From contig NZ_JASODI010000011.1 of NCBI RefSeq assembly GCF_030211955.1, positions 28,747 to 92,746 of the forward strand: a stretch of DNA of 64,000 nt, written 5' to 3'. Source of the stretch: Corynebacterium frankenforstense (lineage in GTDB: Bacteria > Actinomycetota > Actinomycetes > Mycobacteriales > Mycobacteriaceae). The position numbers and the translations under genes were made by a program. Of the stretch, positions 9,624-18,851 are shown one piece after another (position 1 is the stretch's first letter; each line of letters starts with the position of its first letter). The notes below the pieces were generated by a model, which did not search any database, was not told where the DNA came from, and saw nothing but the letters and a program-made list of their open reading frames with translations.

Positions 9624-12600
9624 TCAGTCCTCCTTGTTCTTGTCGTTGACGGTCCCGGTGTGTGTGCCGCCGTGGGCGACGGCCCAGTCGCGCAGCTGCG
9701 CGCGGTCCGGTCCCGGGTCCTCCGGGTCAGGGTTCGGCTCGATCGGCTCGGGGAAGAACTCCTCGGGGGCGACGGCCGCGGTGACGGCACCGCGACCGGT
9801 GCCCTCCGCCTGCGTCGCGGCGTCGTCAAGCAACGCCTGCTCCCACGCGCGCGTCTCCGCGTCGCTCGGCGTGTGCGGCAGCGGGCCGTCGGAGCGCATG
9901 TAGTCGAGCTCCTCCTGGGTCAGCGCGCCCGGGCGCAGGTAGCCGCCCAGCGAGTTGATCGCGGAGGTCAGCATGCCCAGCACGGCCAGGTAGATGCCGC
10001 CGTCGAAGATCAGCGAGGTCGTCAGGTGCTCGCCGAGGATCTCGCCGTAGATCGGCTTGAGGAAGCCGCCCTCGGCGTAGCCGACGAAACCGGCCGTCAG
10101 CGCGGTGACGATGCCGATGCCCGTCAGCCAGAACGGGGTCGAGGGGCGGAAGACGATGGAGTCGCGGCCCTTGGCCATGTAGGCCATCATCACGGCGGCG
10201 CCGGCGATCAGCGCGGCGACGAAGCCGCCGCCCGGGTCGTTGTGGCCGCGCATGAAGACAAGCAAGGAGAGTACCGCCAGCACCGGGACCACCAGCTGGA
10301 AGCCCTTCTTCAGCGGCAGCGAGTTCAGCTGCGACTGACCGAAGGGCGCCGGGCGGGTGCCGCGGTCGAACGGCGAGGACGGCACCGAGGCGCAGACCGC
10401 GGCGATGACGATCGCGGCCATGCCCAGCACCGAGAGCTCGCCGAGGGTATCCAGTGCACGGAACTCGACGATGATCGCGGCGACGATGTTGTTGCCGCCG
10501 GTGATGTCCGGGGCGTTGTCCAGGTACCACTGGGCCAGCTCGGACTTGCTGTGGCGGCCCATCAGCGTGAACACGCCGAGGAAGGCGGTCAGGCCGGCGA
10601 GCAGCGCGATGACCGCGGCGCGGATCCGGCGGCGGCGCGGCACCTCGGGGAACAGCCGCGGCTGGTAGCGCACGACCATCATGATGATGACGGCGACCAG
10701 GGCCTCGACCAGGAACTGCGTCAGCGCGACGTCGGGGGCGCCCAGCAGCAGCATCTGCAGGGTCATGCCGACGCCGGCGGTGCTGATGAAGACCGCGCCG
10801 GCGATGCGGTTGCGGTTGGCCACCAGGCCGACCACCGAGAGCACGATGATCAGCATCGGGCCGAGGTCCAGCCAGTTGTCGATGTCCTCGGCGCGCGGGG
10901 CCATCGGCACACCGTCGACGCCGTCGGTGCCCAGCAGGGTGACGGCCATGATCGTGATCAGGGCGAGCATCGGCCAGACCAGGTGGCGGCCCGGCGAGAG
11001 CGAGTTGGCCATGGCGCCCATGCCGCGGCCGCAGGCCTGCAGGCCCTTCTGCAGGGCGGCGAGCAGTTCGTTGCCGGTGGCCGGCAGGACCTCGCGGTTC
11101 TCGATCCTCGGCCAGATGCGGCCGCGGACGACCACGCCGATGATACCGAGGACCAAGACGCTCAGCGAGATGATGAGCGGGGCGTTGACGCCGTGGAAGA
11201 GCGCCAGGTGGGTGGAGCTCTCCACGCCGATGGCGGCGGTCACGGCGTCGACCGGGCCGTCGAGCACACCGGCGGTGAAGCCGAGCGGGATGGCCATCAG
11301 GCCGGGCACGGCGGCCGGCAGCCAGAGGGCCACCGGGGCCTCCTCGACGTCGGAGAAGTCGCGGTCGTTCTCGGCGGGGTCGATAAACGCGCCGAAGACG
11401 AGCTTGGCCGAGTAGGTGAAGGTCAGCAGGGCGGCCACGCCGGCGACGATGAGCAGGATCCACTGGCCGGCCGAGCCGATCGGGGCCTCCTCGAAGGCGG
11501 TGAGCATGCCCTCCTTGGAGATGAAGCCGAACAGCGGCGGCACGGCGGCCATCGAGGCCGCGCCGACGACCACGCAGCCGAAGGTCCACGGCATCCGGTG
11601 CCACAGCACGCCCAGGCGGCGCGAGTCACGCGTGCCGGCCTGGTGGTCGACCACGCCGATGAGCATGAACAGCGAGGACTTGAACAGCGCGTGGGCCAGG
11701 GTGTGCACGACGGCGGCGGCCAGCGCGAAGCCGGTGCCCACGCCGATGGTGGTCACGATCCAGCCGAGGTGGCTGACCGTGGAGTAGGCCGTCAGGTGCT
11801 TCAGGTCCGTCTTCTGCACGGCGAAGAACGCCGAGACCAGGGCGGTGGTCATGCCCACGACAATGAGCAGCCAGTTCCACACGGCCACGTCGTGGAAGAC
11901 GGTGGAGAAGCGCAGCAGCAGGTAGACACCGGCCTTGACCACGGCGGCCGCGTGCAGGAACGCGGAGACCGGCGTGGCGGCGGCCATGGCCTCCGGCAGC
12001 CAGAAGTGGAAGGGCAGCTGGGCGGCCTTGGTGAACGCGGAGACCGCGATGAGCACACCCAGCGTGCCGGTCAGGCCCGGGCGCTGCGCCCACACGTCCG
12101 AGGCGAGGATGCCGGACAGGCTCGTGGTGCCCGCGGCCGTGGCCGAGACGGCCAGGGCGGTCAGCAGGGTCAGCCCGCCGAAGAAGGTCAGGATCAGGGT
12201 GCGCATGGAGCCGGCCTCGCCGCCCGAGCCCGAGCGGGCGATGAGCATGAACGAGGCGATGGAGACCAGCTCCCAGCCGACGAAGAGCACGGTGACGTCG
12301 TCGGCGAGCACCAGCAGGACCACGGCCAGCGTGAACGCGGTCATCAGGGTGTAGAAACTGGTGTTGCCCTGGCGACGCGGCAGGTAGGCGGCGGAGTACA
12401 TGAACACCACCGCGCCGATGACCAGCGCCAGCAGGGCGAAGAAGGCGCCGAGGGCGTCCGCGCGCAGCGAGAACCCGGCGTCGAGTCCGCTGCCGAGGAA
12501 GTCCGGCACCCAGGTGTAGTGGGCGGTGAGCGCCTCACCGTCGAGGATGGCCGGCAGCTCCCGGCCGAGGACGAACGCCCCCGCCAGTAAAAGGAGCGCG

Positions 12601-12695
12601 AGCGGCCAGCCCGCATATCTGTCCATGGCACGCACCAGCGGCGGTGAGGCTGCCACCGCCACCGCGACCAGGGCGACTACGACGACCAGCGTCAT
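9624..12695 (-). CDS. mrpA: Mrp Na+/H+ antiporter subunit A fused to subunit B
   Basis: 1023-residue membrane protein and first gene of the operon. Residues 1 to about 500 are the NuoL-like antiporter domain (AAQLPFHFWLPEAM, FVGWELVSIASFMLIARS). The middle region is the MrpA-specific extension. Residues about 770-930 are a complete MrpB domain (GHNDPGGGFVAALI, SLIFDGGIYLAVLG). A separate mrpB is absent, so the fusion supplies both subunits. The C-terminal 90 residues are acidic and soluble and include a copy of the 14-bp DNA motif in the codons for LLDDAA (with TTG CTT). The 5' leader upstream of 12695 contains a CCCGCC/GGCGGG stem. Confidence 0.95.
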   Translation of the reverse strand: MTLVVVVALVAVAVAASPPLVRAMDRYAGWPLALLLLAGAFVLGRELPAILDGEALTAHYTWVPDFLGSGLDAGFSLRADALGAFFALLALVIGAVVFMYSAAYLPRRQGNTSFYTLMTAFTLAVVLLVLADDVTVLFVGWELVSIASFMLIARSGSGGEAGSMRTLILTFFGGLTLLTALAVSATAAGTTSLSGILASDVWAQRPGLTGTLGVLIAVSAFTKAAQLPFHFWLPEAMAAATPVSAFLHAAAVVKAGVYLLLRFSTVFHDVAVWNWLLIVVGMTTALVSAFFAVQKTDLKHLTAYSTVSHLGWIVTTIGVGTGFALAAAVVHTLAHALFKSSLFMLIGVVDHQAGTRDSRRLGVLWHRMPWTFGCVVVGAASMAAVPPLFGFISKEGMLTAFEEAPIGSAGQWILLIVAGVAALLTFTYSAKLVFGAFIDPAENDRDFSDVEEAPVALWLPAAVPGLMAIPLGFTAGVLDGPVDAVTAAIGVESSTHLALFHGVNAPLIISLSVLVLGIIGVVVRGRIWPRIENREVLPATGNELLAALQKGLQACGRGMGAMANSLSPGRHLVWPMLALITIMAVTLLGTDGVDGVPMAPRAEDIDNWLDLGPMLIIVLSVVGLVANRNRIAGAVFISTAGVGMTLQMLLLGAPDVALTQFLVEALVAVIIMMVVRYQPRLFPEVPRRRRIRAAVIALLAGLTAFLGVFTLMGRHSKSELAQWYLDNAPDITGGNNIVAAIIVEFRALDTLGELSVLGMAAIVIAAVCASVPSSPFDRGTRPAPFGQSQLNSLPLKKGFQLVVPVLAVLSLLVFMRGHNDPGGGFVAALIAGAAVMMAYMAKGRDSIVFRPSTPFWLTGIGIVTALTAGFVGYAEGGFLKPIYGEILGEHLTTSLIFDGGIYLAVLGMLTSAINSLGGYLRPGALTQEELDYMRSDGPLPHTPSDAETRAWEQALLDDAATQAEGTGRGAVTAAVAPEEFFPEPIEPNPDPEDPGPDRAQLRDWAVAHGGTHTGTVNDKNKED

Positions 12696-12861
12696 GCGTT
12701 ACCCCAAGTTTCCAGCCTCCCGCCCAGCGCTTTCACAGGCGGGCGTCATGGAGGCATGATCGACATTTGAACCGTCTTCACGTTATCAGGGCACAACTAC
12801 CTCTTCCCAGTTGACGGTGTGGCGCCAGCTATGGCGCGAGCTGCGCGGATACGGTCAGGAC

Positions 12862-14640
12862 ATGACCACTCTGCGCAGCCGCATACTTGCACTGCTGGCA
12901 CTCGTGCCGCTCCTCATCGGTGCCGTCATCGTCCTCCTGGGCATGACGGTGGACCGCTCCTGGTCCGCCGCGGGCGAGGAGTCGCCCGCGGGCGCCCCCG
13001 TCGCCGCCGCCCCCGGTGGCGCCGACGCCGCGCAGATCGCCCAGGCGCAGAAGGCCGCCGCCAACGCCTCCGCCCAGGCCGGGATGCTCTCCACCGGCAC
13101 CGGTCAGCTCGCCGAGGGCACCGGCAAGCTGCGCGAAGGCGCCGGTGAGCTCGGCGGCGGCGTGCGCGAGGCCCAGGACGGCGCCAGCCAGCTCGCCGAG
13201 GGCATGCGTCAGCTGCAGGCCGCCACGGGCCAGCTCGGCGGCGGCGCCACGGAGCTCGCCGACGGCGTCGGCGGCGCGGTCGATCAGGTCGTGGGCCTGG
13301 GCGCGGTACAGGGCCAGCTGCTCGAGGCCGTGGACAACCTGGACCGCGAGCTGGCCGCCTCGAGCGACCCGCGCGCCGGGGAGCTGCGCGGCCAGCTCGG
13401 CGACTTCCGCCGCCAGGTGGAGAACGTCGACTTCGGCGGCGAGATCACCTCGCAGCTGACCCGCCTCAAGGACGGCTCGCGCCAGCTGGCCAACCAGCTG
13501 GCCGTGCCCGGCTACGGCTACCACGACGGCATCTACCAGGCCACCGAGGGCGCCAAGCAGCTCGACCAGGGCCTCGGCCGGCTCGGCGGCGGCGTGGACG
13601 AGGCGGTCAACGGCGTCAACCAGCTCGACGACGGCGCCAAGCGCGTCGACGGCATGGCCGCCACCAACAAGGACCGGGTCAACGACGTGCGCCGCGCGCT
13701 GCCGGCCACCCAGGCCGCCGCCTCCGCGCAGGGGGCCGAGGCCACCGGGGAGGAGGCTGCGACGGGCTCCTCGCTCGCCCCGGTCTACGCGCTGCTCATC
13801 GGCGCGCTCGCCGCGCTCGGCGGCCTGGCCGCGGGGCTGATGTACCTGGCCCGCGGCCGCGAGGCCTGGCTGGTCGGCGCCGGCGCGGTGCTCTCGGCCA
13901 CCGCGCTGTTCTGGGTGCTCTCGGGCGCGGGCGTGGTCGCGGTGCTCGCCGCGGCGGGCATCCTGGCGCTGCTCACGGCGGCCTCGGCGGCCGTCGCGCT
14001 GGTCGGCGTCGTCGCGCTCGGCCGTACCGTGGCCGCCCCGTTGCTCGTGGTCGCCGCGGTGGTCCAGGTCGGCCTGGTCGGCTGGGTCTGGAAGACCGCC
14101 GCCAGCTCGGACCCGACGATCGTCTGGCAGGCCGTCTCGGGGCTGACCCCGTTGCACTGGGGCACCGGCGCGCTGACCGCGGCGGGCAACGGCGCGGACG
14201 CCACCGTGGCCTGGACGGGCGCGGCGATCCTTGCGGCCGTGCTGGTGCTGGCCTGGCTGGCGATCGGCTCCGCGCACCGCGAGCCGGCCTACGTCGGCGG
14301 CGCCGGCGTGCACGCCTCGCGCGAGGGTGGGCGCTACTACCGCAAGTCCGCCGACGCCTCCGAGGGTGAGTTCGACGGGGAGATTGACGACGCCGCGCGT
14401 GACGACGTCGCCGCCGACCGCGCCGCGGGCGCGGACGACTACGACGAGGACGAGCTCGCCGAGGAGTACGAGGAGATCGAGGGCGACCCCGTCGACGACG
14501 AGGTCACCTACATCGGCGACGGCTACATCGACGCCGACGACGCCGACAACGCGGACGACACCGACGACGCCGCGGCGGAGGAGGCCGAGGCGAAGCGCAA
14601 TCGCAAGCGGCGGTCCCACCGGCGCTGGTTCCGGCGCTGA
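12862..14640 (+). CDS. Heptad-repeat membrane protein, YhgE/Pip-like, function unknown
   Basis: 592 residues. One membrane segment near residues 8-28, then about 200 residues of heptad repeats with the pattern L..G..xL..G (GTGKLREGAGELGGGVREAQ), as in YhgE/Pip and some MmpL-associated proteins. About six hydrophobic helices follow (residues 290-470), then an acidic Asp/Glu tail ending in a basic cluster (KRNRKRRSHRRWFRR). Divergent from mrpA. I chose the ATG at 12862 because TACGGT lies 6 nt upstream, the leaderless pattern common here; a TTG at 12811 is less likely. The periplasmic coiled coil suggests a role in envelope assembly or export, which is inference. Confidence 0.75.
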   Translation: MTTLRSRILALLALVPLLIGAVIVLLGMTVDRSWSAAGEESPAGAPVAAAPGGADAAQIAQAQKAAANASAQAGMLSTGTGQLAEGTGKLREGAGELGGGVREAQDGASQLAEGMRQLQAATGQLGGGATELADGVGGAVDQVVGLGAVQGQLLEAVDNLDRELAASSDPRAGELRGQLGDFRRQVENVDFGGEITSQLTRLKDGSRQLANQLAVPGYGYHDGIYQATEGAKQLDQGLGRLGGGVDEAVNGVNQLDDGAKRVDGMAATNKDRVNDVRRALPATQAAASAQGAEATGEEAATGSSLAPVYALLIGALAALGGLAAGLMYLARGREAWLVGAGAVLSATALFWVLSGAGVVAVLAAAGILALLTAASAAVALVGVVALGRTVAAPLLVVAAVVQVGLVGWVWKTAASSDPTIVWQAVSGLTPLHWGTGALTAAGNGADATVAWTGAAILAAVLVLAWLAIGSAHREPAYVGGAGVHASREGGRYYRKSADASEGEFDGEIDDAARDDVAADRAAGADDYDEDELAEEYEEIEGDPVDDEVTYIGDGYIDADDADNADDTDDAAAEEAEAKRNRKRRSHRRWFRR

Positions 14641-14739
14641 GCGTCAGGGGCGGGGCTCACCCGCCCATGGCGTGCGCGCCGGGCGGGCCGGACCGGCCCG
14701 CCCCGGTCAGGCGCCCGGTGAATCGCCCCGGGCATGACT

Positions 14740-14784
14740 GAGGCCCCGGTCGCCGCGGATCATCTCCGCTGCGGCCAGGGCCTC
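14740..14784 (-). terminator. Hairpin downstream of tRNA-Pro
   Basis: GAGGCCC/GGGCCTC arms with a second GC-rich stem inside, starting 6 nt past the tRNA 3' end on the minus strand. No clear T-run. A separate near-perfect GC palindrome at 14681-14703 may end the upstream plus-strand gene. Confidence 0.5.
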
Positions 14785-14789
14785 TCGCA

Positions 14790-14866
14790 TGGTCGGGATA
14801 ACAGGATTTGAACCTGCGACCTCCTCGTCCCGAACGAGGCGCGCTACCAAGCTGCGCCATATCCCG
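14790..14866 (-). tRNA. tRNA-Pro (anticodon CGG), CCA encoded
   Basis: Reading the minus strand: acceptor CGGGATA pairs with TATCCCG, the D-arm GCGC/GCGC, anticodon stem CCTCG/CGAGG around loop TTCGGGA (anticodon CGG), T-stem GCAGG/CCTGT with loop TTCAAAT, discriminator A and an encoded CCA at 14790-14792. Confidence 0.97.
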
Positions 14867-14917
14867 TGGTGCGCGGATTACTGTAGTGCACCCCGCCCGG
14901 AAATCAAAAACGGCAGC

Positions 14918-15838
14918 TCAGCCGCGTCGCTCCGTGATCTTCAGCAGCGTGGCCGACGGCCGGCAGAAGATCCGCACCGGCGCGTACTTCGAGGTGCCCA
15001 GCCCGTTGGAGACGTGCAGCGGCATCCCGTCGAACTCGGAGAGCCCGGAGACCCGCTTCGGGTCGATGCCCGAGTTGGTCACGATCGCGCGCCCGCCCGG
15101 CAGGCAGATCTGCCCGCCGTGGGTGTGCCCGGCCAGTGCCAGCTGGTAGCCGTCCGCGGCGAAGCGGGAGAGCACCCGCGGCTCCGGGGCGTGCAGCAGC
15201 GCGAGCGCCAGATCCGAGTCCGCGTTCGGGGCGCCGGCGATCTCCTCGTAGTCGTCGAGGTCGTGGTGCGGGTCGTCCACTCCGGCCGCGGCGATGCGCA
15301 CGGGGCCGACCTTGAACTCGTGGCGGGCCTGGTTGGCGTCGCGCCAGCCGTGCTCGAGGAAGGCGGCGCGCATGTCGCGCCACGGCAGGTCGATGTAGCT
15401 CGGCTCGCGCTTGGCGCCGGTCAGGTACTTCGCGGGGTTGACCGGCTTCGGCGCCCAGTAGTCGTTGGTGCCGAAGACGAACAGGCCCGGCCGGGCCAGC
15501 AGCGGGCCCAGAGCGCGCAGGACGTCGGGCACCGCGCGCTCGTCGGAGAGGTTGTCGCCGGTGTTGACCACCAGGTGCGGGTCGAGCTCGTCGAGCGCGT
15601 TCAGGAACGCCGTCTTGGCCTCCTGGCCGGGGATCATGTGCAGGTCGGAGACGTGCAGCAGGCGGAACTCTCCGGTGCCGCGCAGCACCCCGGGCTCGAG
15701 GATGGGCAGTTCGTGCGTGTGCAGCTCGAAGCGTTCGAGCTCGCTGTACCCCCAGGCCAGCGCGCCCGCGCCGGCGGCCGCCGCGGCTCCGGCCAGCGGC
15801 AGGACGGACTTGAGTACGTGCTTCACATTTCCCTTCAC
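14918..15838 (-). CDS. Membrane-anchored metallophosphoesterase (YkuE-like)
   Basis: 306 residues with one N-terminal membrane segment (LKSVLPLAGAAAAAGAGALA), then a calcineurin-like domain. Metal-binding motifs are SDLHM, NTGDN, GTND in the place of the usual GNHD, and GHTHGG. The catalytic domain probably sits outside the membrane. Orthologous position to M. tuberculosis Rv3683, next to ponA2 and whiB4. The GTG at 15838 is preferred: TAGGGT lies 7 nt ahead of it, so an in-frame GTG at 15847 would fall inside the promoter. Substrate unknown; relatives act on lipid or nucleotide phosphodiesters. Confidence 0.85.
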   Translation of the reverse strand: MKGNVKHVLKSVLPLAGAAAAAGAGALAWGYSELERFELHTHELPILEPGVLRGTGEFRLLHVSDLHMIPGQEAKTAFLNALDELDPHLVVNTGDNLSDERAVPDVLRALGPLLARPGLFVFGTNDYWAPKPVNPAKYLTGAKREPSYIDLPWRDMRAAFLEHGWRDANQARHEFKVGPVRIAAAGVDDPHHDLDDYEEIAGAPNADSDLALALLHAPEPRVLSRFAADGYQLALAGHTHGGQICLPGGRAIVTNSGIDPKRVSGLSEFDGMPLHVSNGLGTSKYAPVRIFCRPSATLLKITERRG

Positions 15839-15876
15839 CGGTCTCACCCTACCGACAGCGGGGTAGCGTGATGTCC

Positions 15877-16344
15877 ATGAGTGAACTGAAGAACCAGATG
15901 CGGTCCGACCTCAAGGAATCCATGAAGGCCAAGGACGAGCCGCGCACCGGCGCCCTGCGCATGCTGCTGGCCGCCCTCCAGGAGGAGGAGACCAAGGGCA
16001 GCAAGCACGAGCTGACCGACGCCGACGTGCTGGCCGTCGTCGCCCGCGAGATCAAGAAGCGCCGCGAGTCCGCCGAGGTCTACGCCGACGCCGGCCGCCA
16101 GGAGCTGGCCGACTCCGAGCTGGCCGAGGCCAAGGTCTTCGAGGCTTACCAGCCCACCCAGCTCGACGACACCGAGCTGGGTGAGTTTGTCGACGCCGCG
16201 GTGGCCGCCGTCGCCGAGGAGACCGGCGAGGCGCCCACGATGAAGCAGATGGGCCAGGTCATGAAGAAGGCCAAGGCCGACGCCGCCGGCCGCGCCGACG
16301 GCAAGCGCCTCTCCGACGCCGTCAAGGCCCGCCTGCAGGGCTAG
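15877..16344 (+). CDS. GatB/YqeY-domain protein
   Basis: 155-residue soluble protein of the YqeY family, related to the C-terminal tail of the GatB amidotransferase subunit. Characteristic sequence includes LKESMKAKDEPRTGALRMLLA and the C-terminal MKQMGQVMKKAKADAAGRADG, thought to contact tRNA. Biological role not settled. The ATG at 15877 fits a leaderless start (TAGCGT at 15864-15869); GTG at 15868 and ATG at 15871 are also in frame. Divergent from the metallophosphoesterase gene. Confidence 0.88.
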   Translation: MSELKNQMRSDLKESMKAKDEPRTGALRMLLAALQEEETKGSKHELTDADVLAVVAREIKKRRESAEVYADAGRQELADSELAEAKVFEAYQPTQLDDTELGEFVDAAVAAVAEETGEAPTMKQMGQVMKKAKADAAGRADGKRLSDAVKARLQG

Positions 16345-16404
16345 CCGACCGCGTCAGTCGGCCGGCGGCGGGGCGCTCCGCCCGCCGCGAGCGGCATAGA
16401 CCAG

Positions 16405-16439
16405 GGCCCGGGCACCCCGTGTGGGGTACCCGGGCCTTT
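16405..16439. terminator. Bidirectional terminator between the yqeY-type gene and the PBP gene
   Basis: GGCCCGGG pairs with CCCGGGCC and ACCCC with GGGGT around a GTGT loop, then TTT. Lies between convergent genes. Confidence 0.8.
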
Positions 16440-16458
16440 GGCGTGGGGGAGCGGCGGA

Positions 16459-18714
16459 TCAGATTCCGAAGGCGCCGCGCAGGTCGTTGGTGAAGGTGTC
16501 GATGTCCTCCTGGCGCACGCCCGGGATGATCTCGTCACCGCCGGCGGGCTGGCCGCCCTCCGGGGCCGCCGGGGAGGACGGGGCGGCGCTCTGCCCGCCC
16601 GAGGGTGCGGAGGGCGCCGGCGCCGGGGCCTGTGACTGGCCGAGCGGGCCGGAGCCGCGGCGGTAGCGGTCGCTCGCGCCGCCGCCCAGGTTGCCCGAGG
16701 CGGCCGCCGGCACACGGTTGGCCATCGAGAACCACGTCTCGGCGGGCTCGTCGCCGCCGTACATGTTGCCGCCGCCGCACTGCTGGGCCGGGTGCGAGCA
16801 CAGCGGGGTCGTCGTGGTGCCGTCGTTGTAGATGTAGGGCGCGGCGGCCAGGCCGGTGTTGAAGCCGATGAAGGCCGCGGACTGGTGCGACTCGGTGGTG
16901 CCCGTCTTCGAGGCCACCGGGGCGCGCCACCCGGCCGCCGAGGCGGCGTCGGAGGCGGTGCCGGACTTCGGGTCCTCGGACATACCCTCCATCAGGGCGT
17001 TGGCCGTGGCCTGGTTGAGCACGTCCTCGCACTCGGGGCGCTCGATGTAGACCTCGTTGCCGTCCTTGTCGATCAGCGCGTCGATCGGGTTGGGCTCGCA
17101 CCAGCGCCCGCCGGCGGCGATCGAGGCGCCCGCGTTCGAGAGCTCCAGGGCGTTGACCGCTGTCGGGCCGAGGGTGAACGAGCCCAGGTTGGCCTTCTTC
17201 ATGTAGTCGGCGATCGAGTTCTCCTCGTCCCAGCTGCCCGGGGTGGCGTAGCTGCGCAGGCCGAGCTTGACGGCCAGGTCGACCACCGGGGCCACCCCGA
17301 CGCGTTCGATGAGCTTCACGAAGGTGGTGTTCGGGGACTGCGCCAGCGCGTCCTTGAGCGTCATGGCGGACTTGTAGGTGCCCGCGTTCTCCACGCAGTA
17401 GGTGTTCGGCGGGCAGCTGGCGGCGCCGCCGGAGCCCATGCCGGTGGCCTCGTAGCGGGTCGGCACCGGCAGCACGGTGTCCAGGCCCATGCCCTTGTCC
17501 AGGGCGACGGCCGCGGTGAAGATCTTGAACACGGAACCGGCGCCGTTGCCCACCATCGTTGTGGGCTGCGGCAGCATCGTCTCGCCGGCGTCGAGGTCGA
17601 GGCCGTAGTCGCGCGAGGAGGTCATCGCCCGGATCGGGCGGGAGTCGCGGCCCGGCTCGACGACGTTGAGCACCTCGGCGACGCCGGGCTGCTTCGGGTT
17701 GACGTGCGAGGCCACCGCGTCGTGCGCGGCGTCCTGGATCTGCGGGTCCAGCGTGGTGCGCACCGTGTAGCTGCCGTGGGTGAGCATCTCGTGCGAGATG
17801 CCCTTGGACTCCAGGTAGGTCAGCGCGTAGTCGCACATGAAGCCGCGGTCCCCGGCGCTGATGCAGCCGTTGGGCAGCCCGATCGGCTCCTCGACGACGC
17901 CGAGCGGCTCGGCCTTGAAGGCCTCGGCCGCGGCCGGGTCGAGCGCGCCGTAGTCCACCATCGAGTCGAGTACCGTGTTGCGGCGCTCGATGACGGCCTC
18001 GCCGTTGGTGTAGGGGTCCAGCCAGGAGGAGGACTGCACGATGCCGGCGAGCATCGCGGCCTGCGGGACGTTGAGCTCCGCGGCCGAGGAGTTGAAGTAG
18101 GTGCGCGCGGCCGCCTCGACGCCGTAGGCGCCGTTGCCGAAGGAGACCAGGTTGAGGTAGCGGGTGAGCACCTCGTCCTTGCTGAGCACTTTGTCCAGGT
18201 CCGAGGCCATGCGCATCTCACGCAGCTTGCGGGGGATGGAGGTCTCGGTCGCCGCGGCGCGCTCCTCGTCGGTGTCGGCGTCGACGAGCAGCAGGTGGTT
18301 CTTGACGTACTGCTGGTTGAGCGTCGAGGCGCCCTGGGCGACCCCGCCGGAGACGAGGTTGGCGGCCATGGCGCGGACGGTGCCCTGCAGGTCGACACCC
18401 TCGTGCTCGTAGAAGCGGCGGTCCTCGATCGAGACGATGGCGTCCTTCATCGGCTGGGCGATGCGGTCGCCGGGCACCTGGTAGCGGCGCTGGTCGTAGA
18501 TCCAGGCGATCGGGTTGCCCTCGACGTCGGTGACCGTGGTGACCCCGGGGGCGGAGCCGTCGGTCAGGTCGGCGAGGTTGGATTCCATGGTCTCGCTCGT
18601 CCGGGCCGCGGCAAGGCCCGCGACCCCCGCGGCCGGCGAGAGCGCGACGGCCGCGAGCACGGCCGCGAGCAGTGCTCCGCCGAGGAGGGTGAGCAGGGAA
18701 CGTGAGGTAGACAC
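16459..18714 (-). CDS. Class A penicillin-binding protein (transglycosylase/transpeptidase)
   Basis: Bifunctional peptidoglycan synthase of 751 residues, anchored by one N-terminal helix. Glycosyltransferase domain (GT51): EDRRFYEHEGVD with the catalytic glutamate, QGASTLNQQYVKN, RKLREMRMA. Transpeptidase domain: SVFK (S-x-x-K), SPN (S-x-N) and KTGTTE. The C-terminus is a Pro/Ala/Gly-rich extracellular tail; there is no PASTA domain. The position beside whcA and the phosphoesterase corresponds to M. tuberculosis ponA2. GTG at 18714 is chosen over ATG at 18768 because TAATGT lies 7 nt ahead of it. Confidence 0.94.
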   Translation of the reverse strand: MSTSRSLLTLLGGALLAAVLAAVALSPAAGVAGLAAARTSETMESNLADLTDGSAPGVTTVTDVEGNPIAWIYDQRRYQVPGDRIAQPMKDAIVSIEDRRFYEHEGVDLQGTVRAMAANLVSGGVAQGASTLNQQYVKNHLLLVDADTDEERAAATETSIPRKLREMRMASDLDKVLSKDEVLTRYLNLVSFGNGAYGVEAAARTYFNSSAAELNVPQAAMLAGIVQSSSWLDPYTNGEAVIERRNTVLDSMVDYGALDPAAAEAFKAEPLGVVEEPIGLPNGCISAGDRGFMCDYALTYLESKGISHEMLTHGSYTVRTTLDPQIQDAAHDAVASHVNPKQPGVAEVLNVVEPGRDSRPIRAMTSSRDYGLDLDAGETMLPQPTTMVGNGAGSVFKIFTAAVALDKGMGLDTVLPVPTRYEATGMGSGGAASCPPNTYCVENAGTYKSAMTLKDALAQSPNTTFVKLIERVGVAPVVDLAVKLGLRSYATPGSWDEENSIADYMKKANLGSFTLGPTAVNALELSNAGASIAAGGRWCEPNPIDALIDKDGNEVYIERPECEDVLNQATANALMEGMSEDPKSGTASDAASAAGWRAPVASKTGTTESHQSAAFIGFNTGLAAAPYIYNDGTTTTPLCSHPAQQCGGGNMYGGDEPAETWFSMANRVPAAASGNLGGGASDRYRRGSGPLGQSQAPAPAPSAPSGGQSAAPSSPAAPEGGQPAGGDEIIPGVRQEDIDTFTNDLRGAFGI

Positions 18715-18771
18715 GGGACCAACATTACGGGGTGCGGCGGGGAAAGAAGTAGGCGCGGTCTCCCCCATTTA

Positions 18772-18787
18772 TGTGACCTAGTCGACA
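18772..18787. promoter_or_regulatory. Possible GlxR (cAMP receptor) site between the PBP gene and whcA
   Basis: TGTGACCTAGTCGACA resembles the GlxR consensus TGTGAnnnnnnTCACA with a perfect left half and a 3-of-5 right half. It lies between divergent genes. A TACACT box for whcA follows at 18806-18811. Confidence 0.3.
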
Positions 18788-18851
18788 AACGGCGATTCGC
18801 GTGAGTACACTTACACAAACGTTAGCGACTCCGCTTCAAAGAGGAGGGACT

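Noticed and set aside
9207..12590. 1127-codon plus-strand frame across mrpA
   Set aside because: It is the antisense shadow of mrpA. It is rich in Arg, Gly, Asp and His, has no domain or ribosome site, and arises from high third-position GC.
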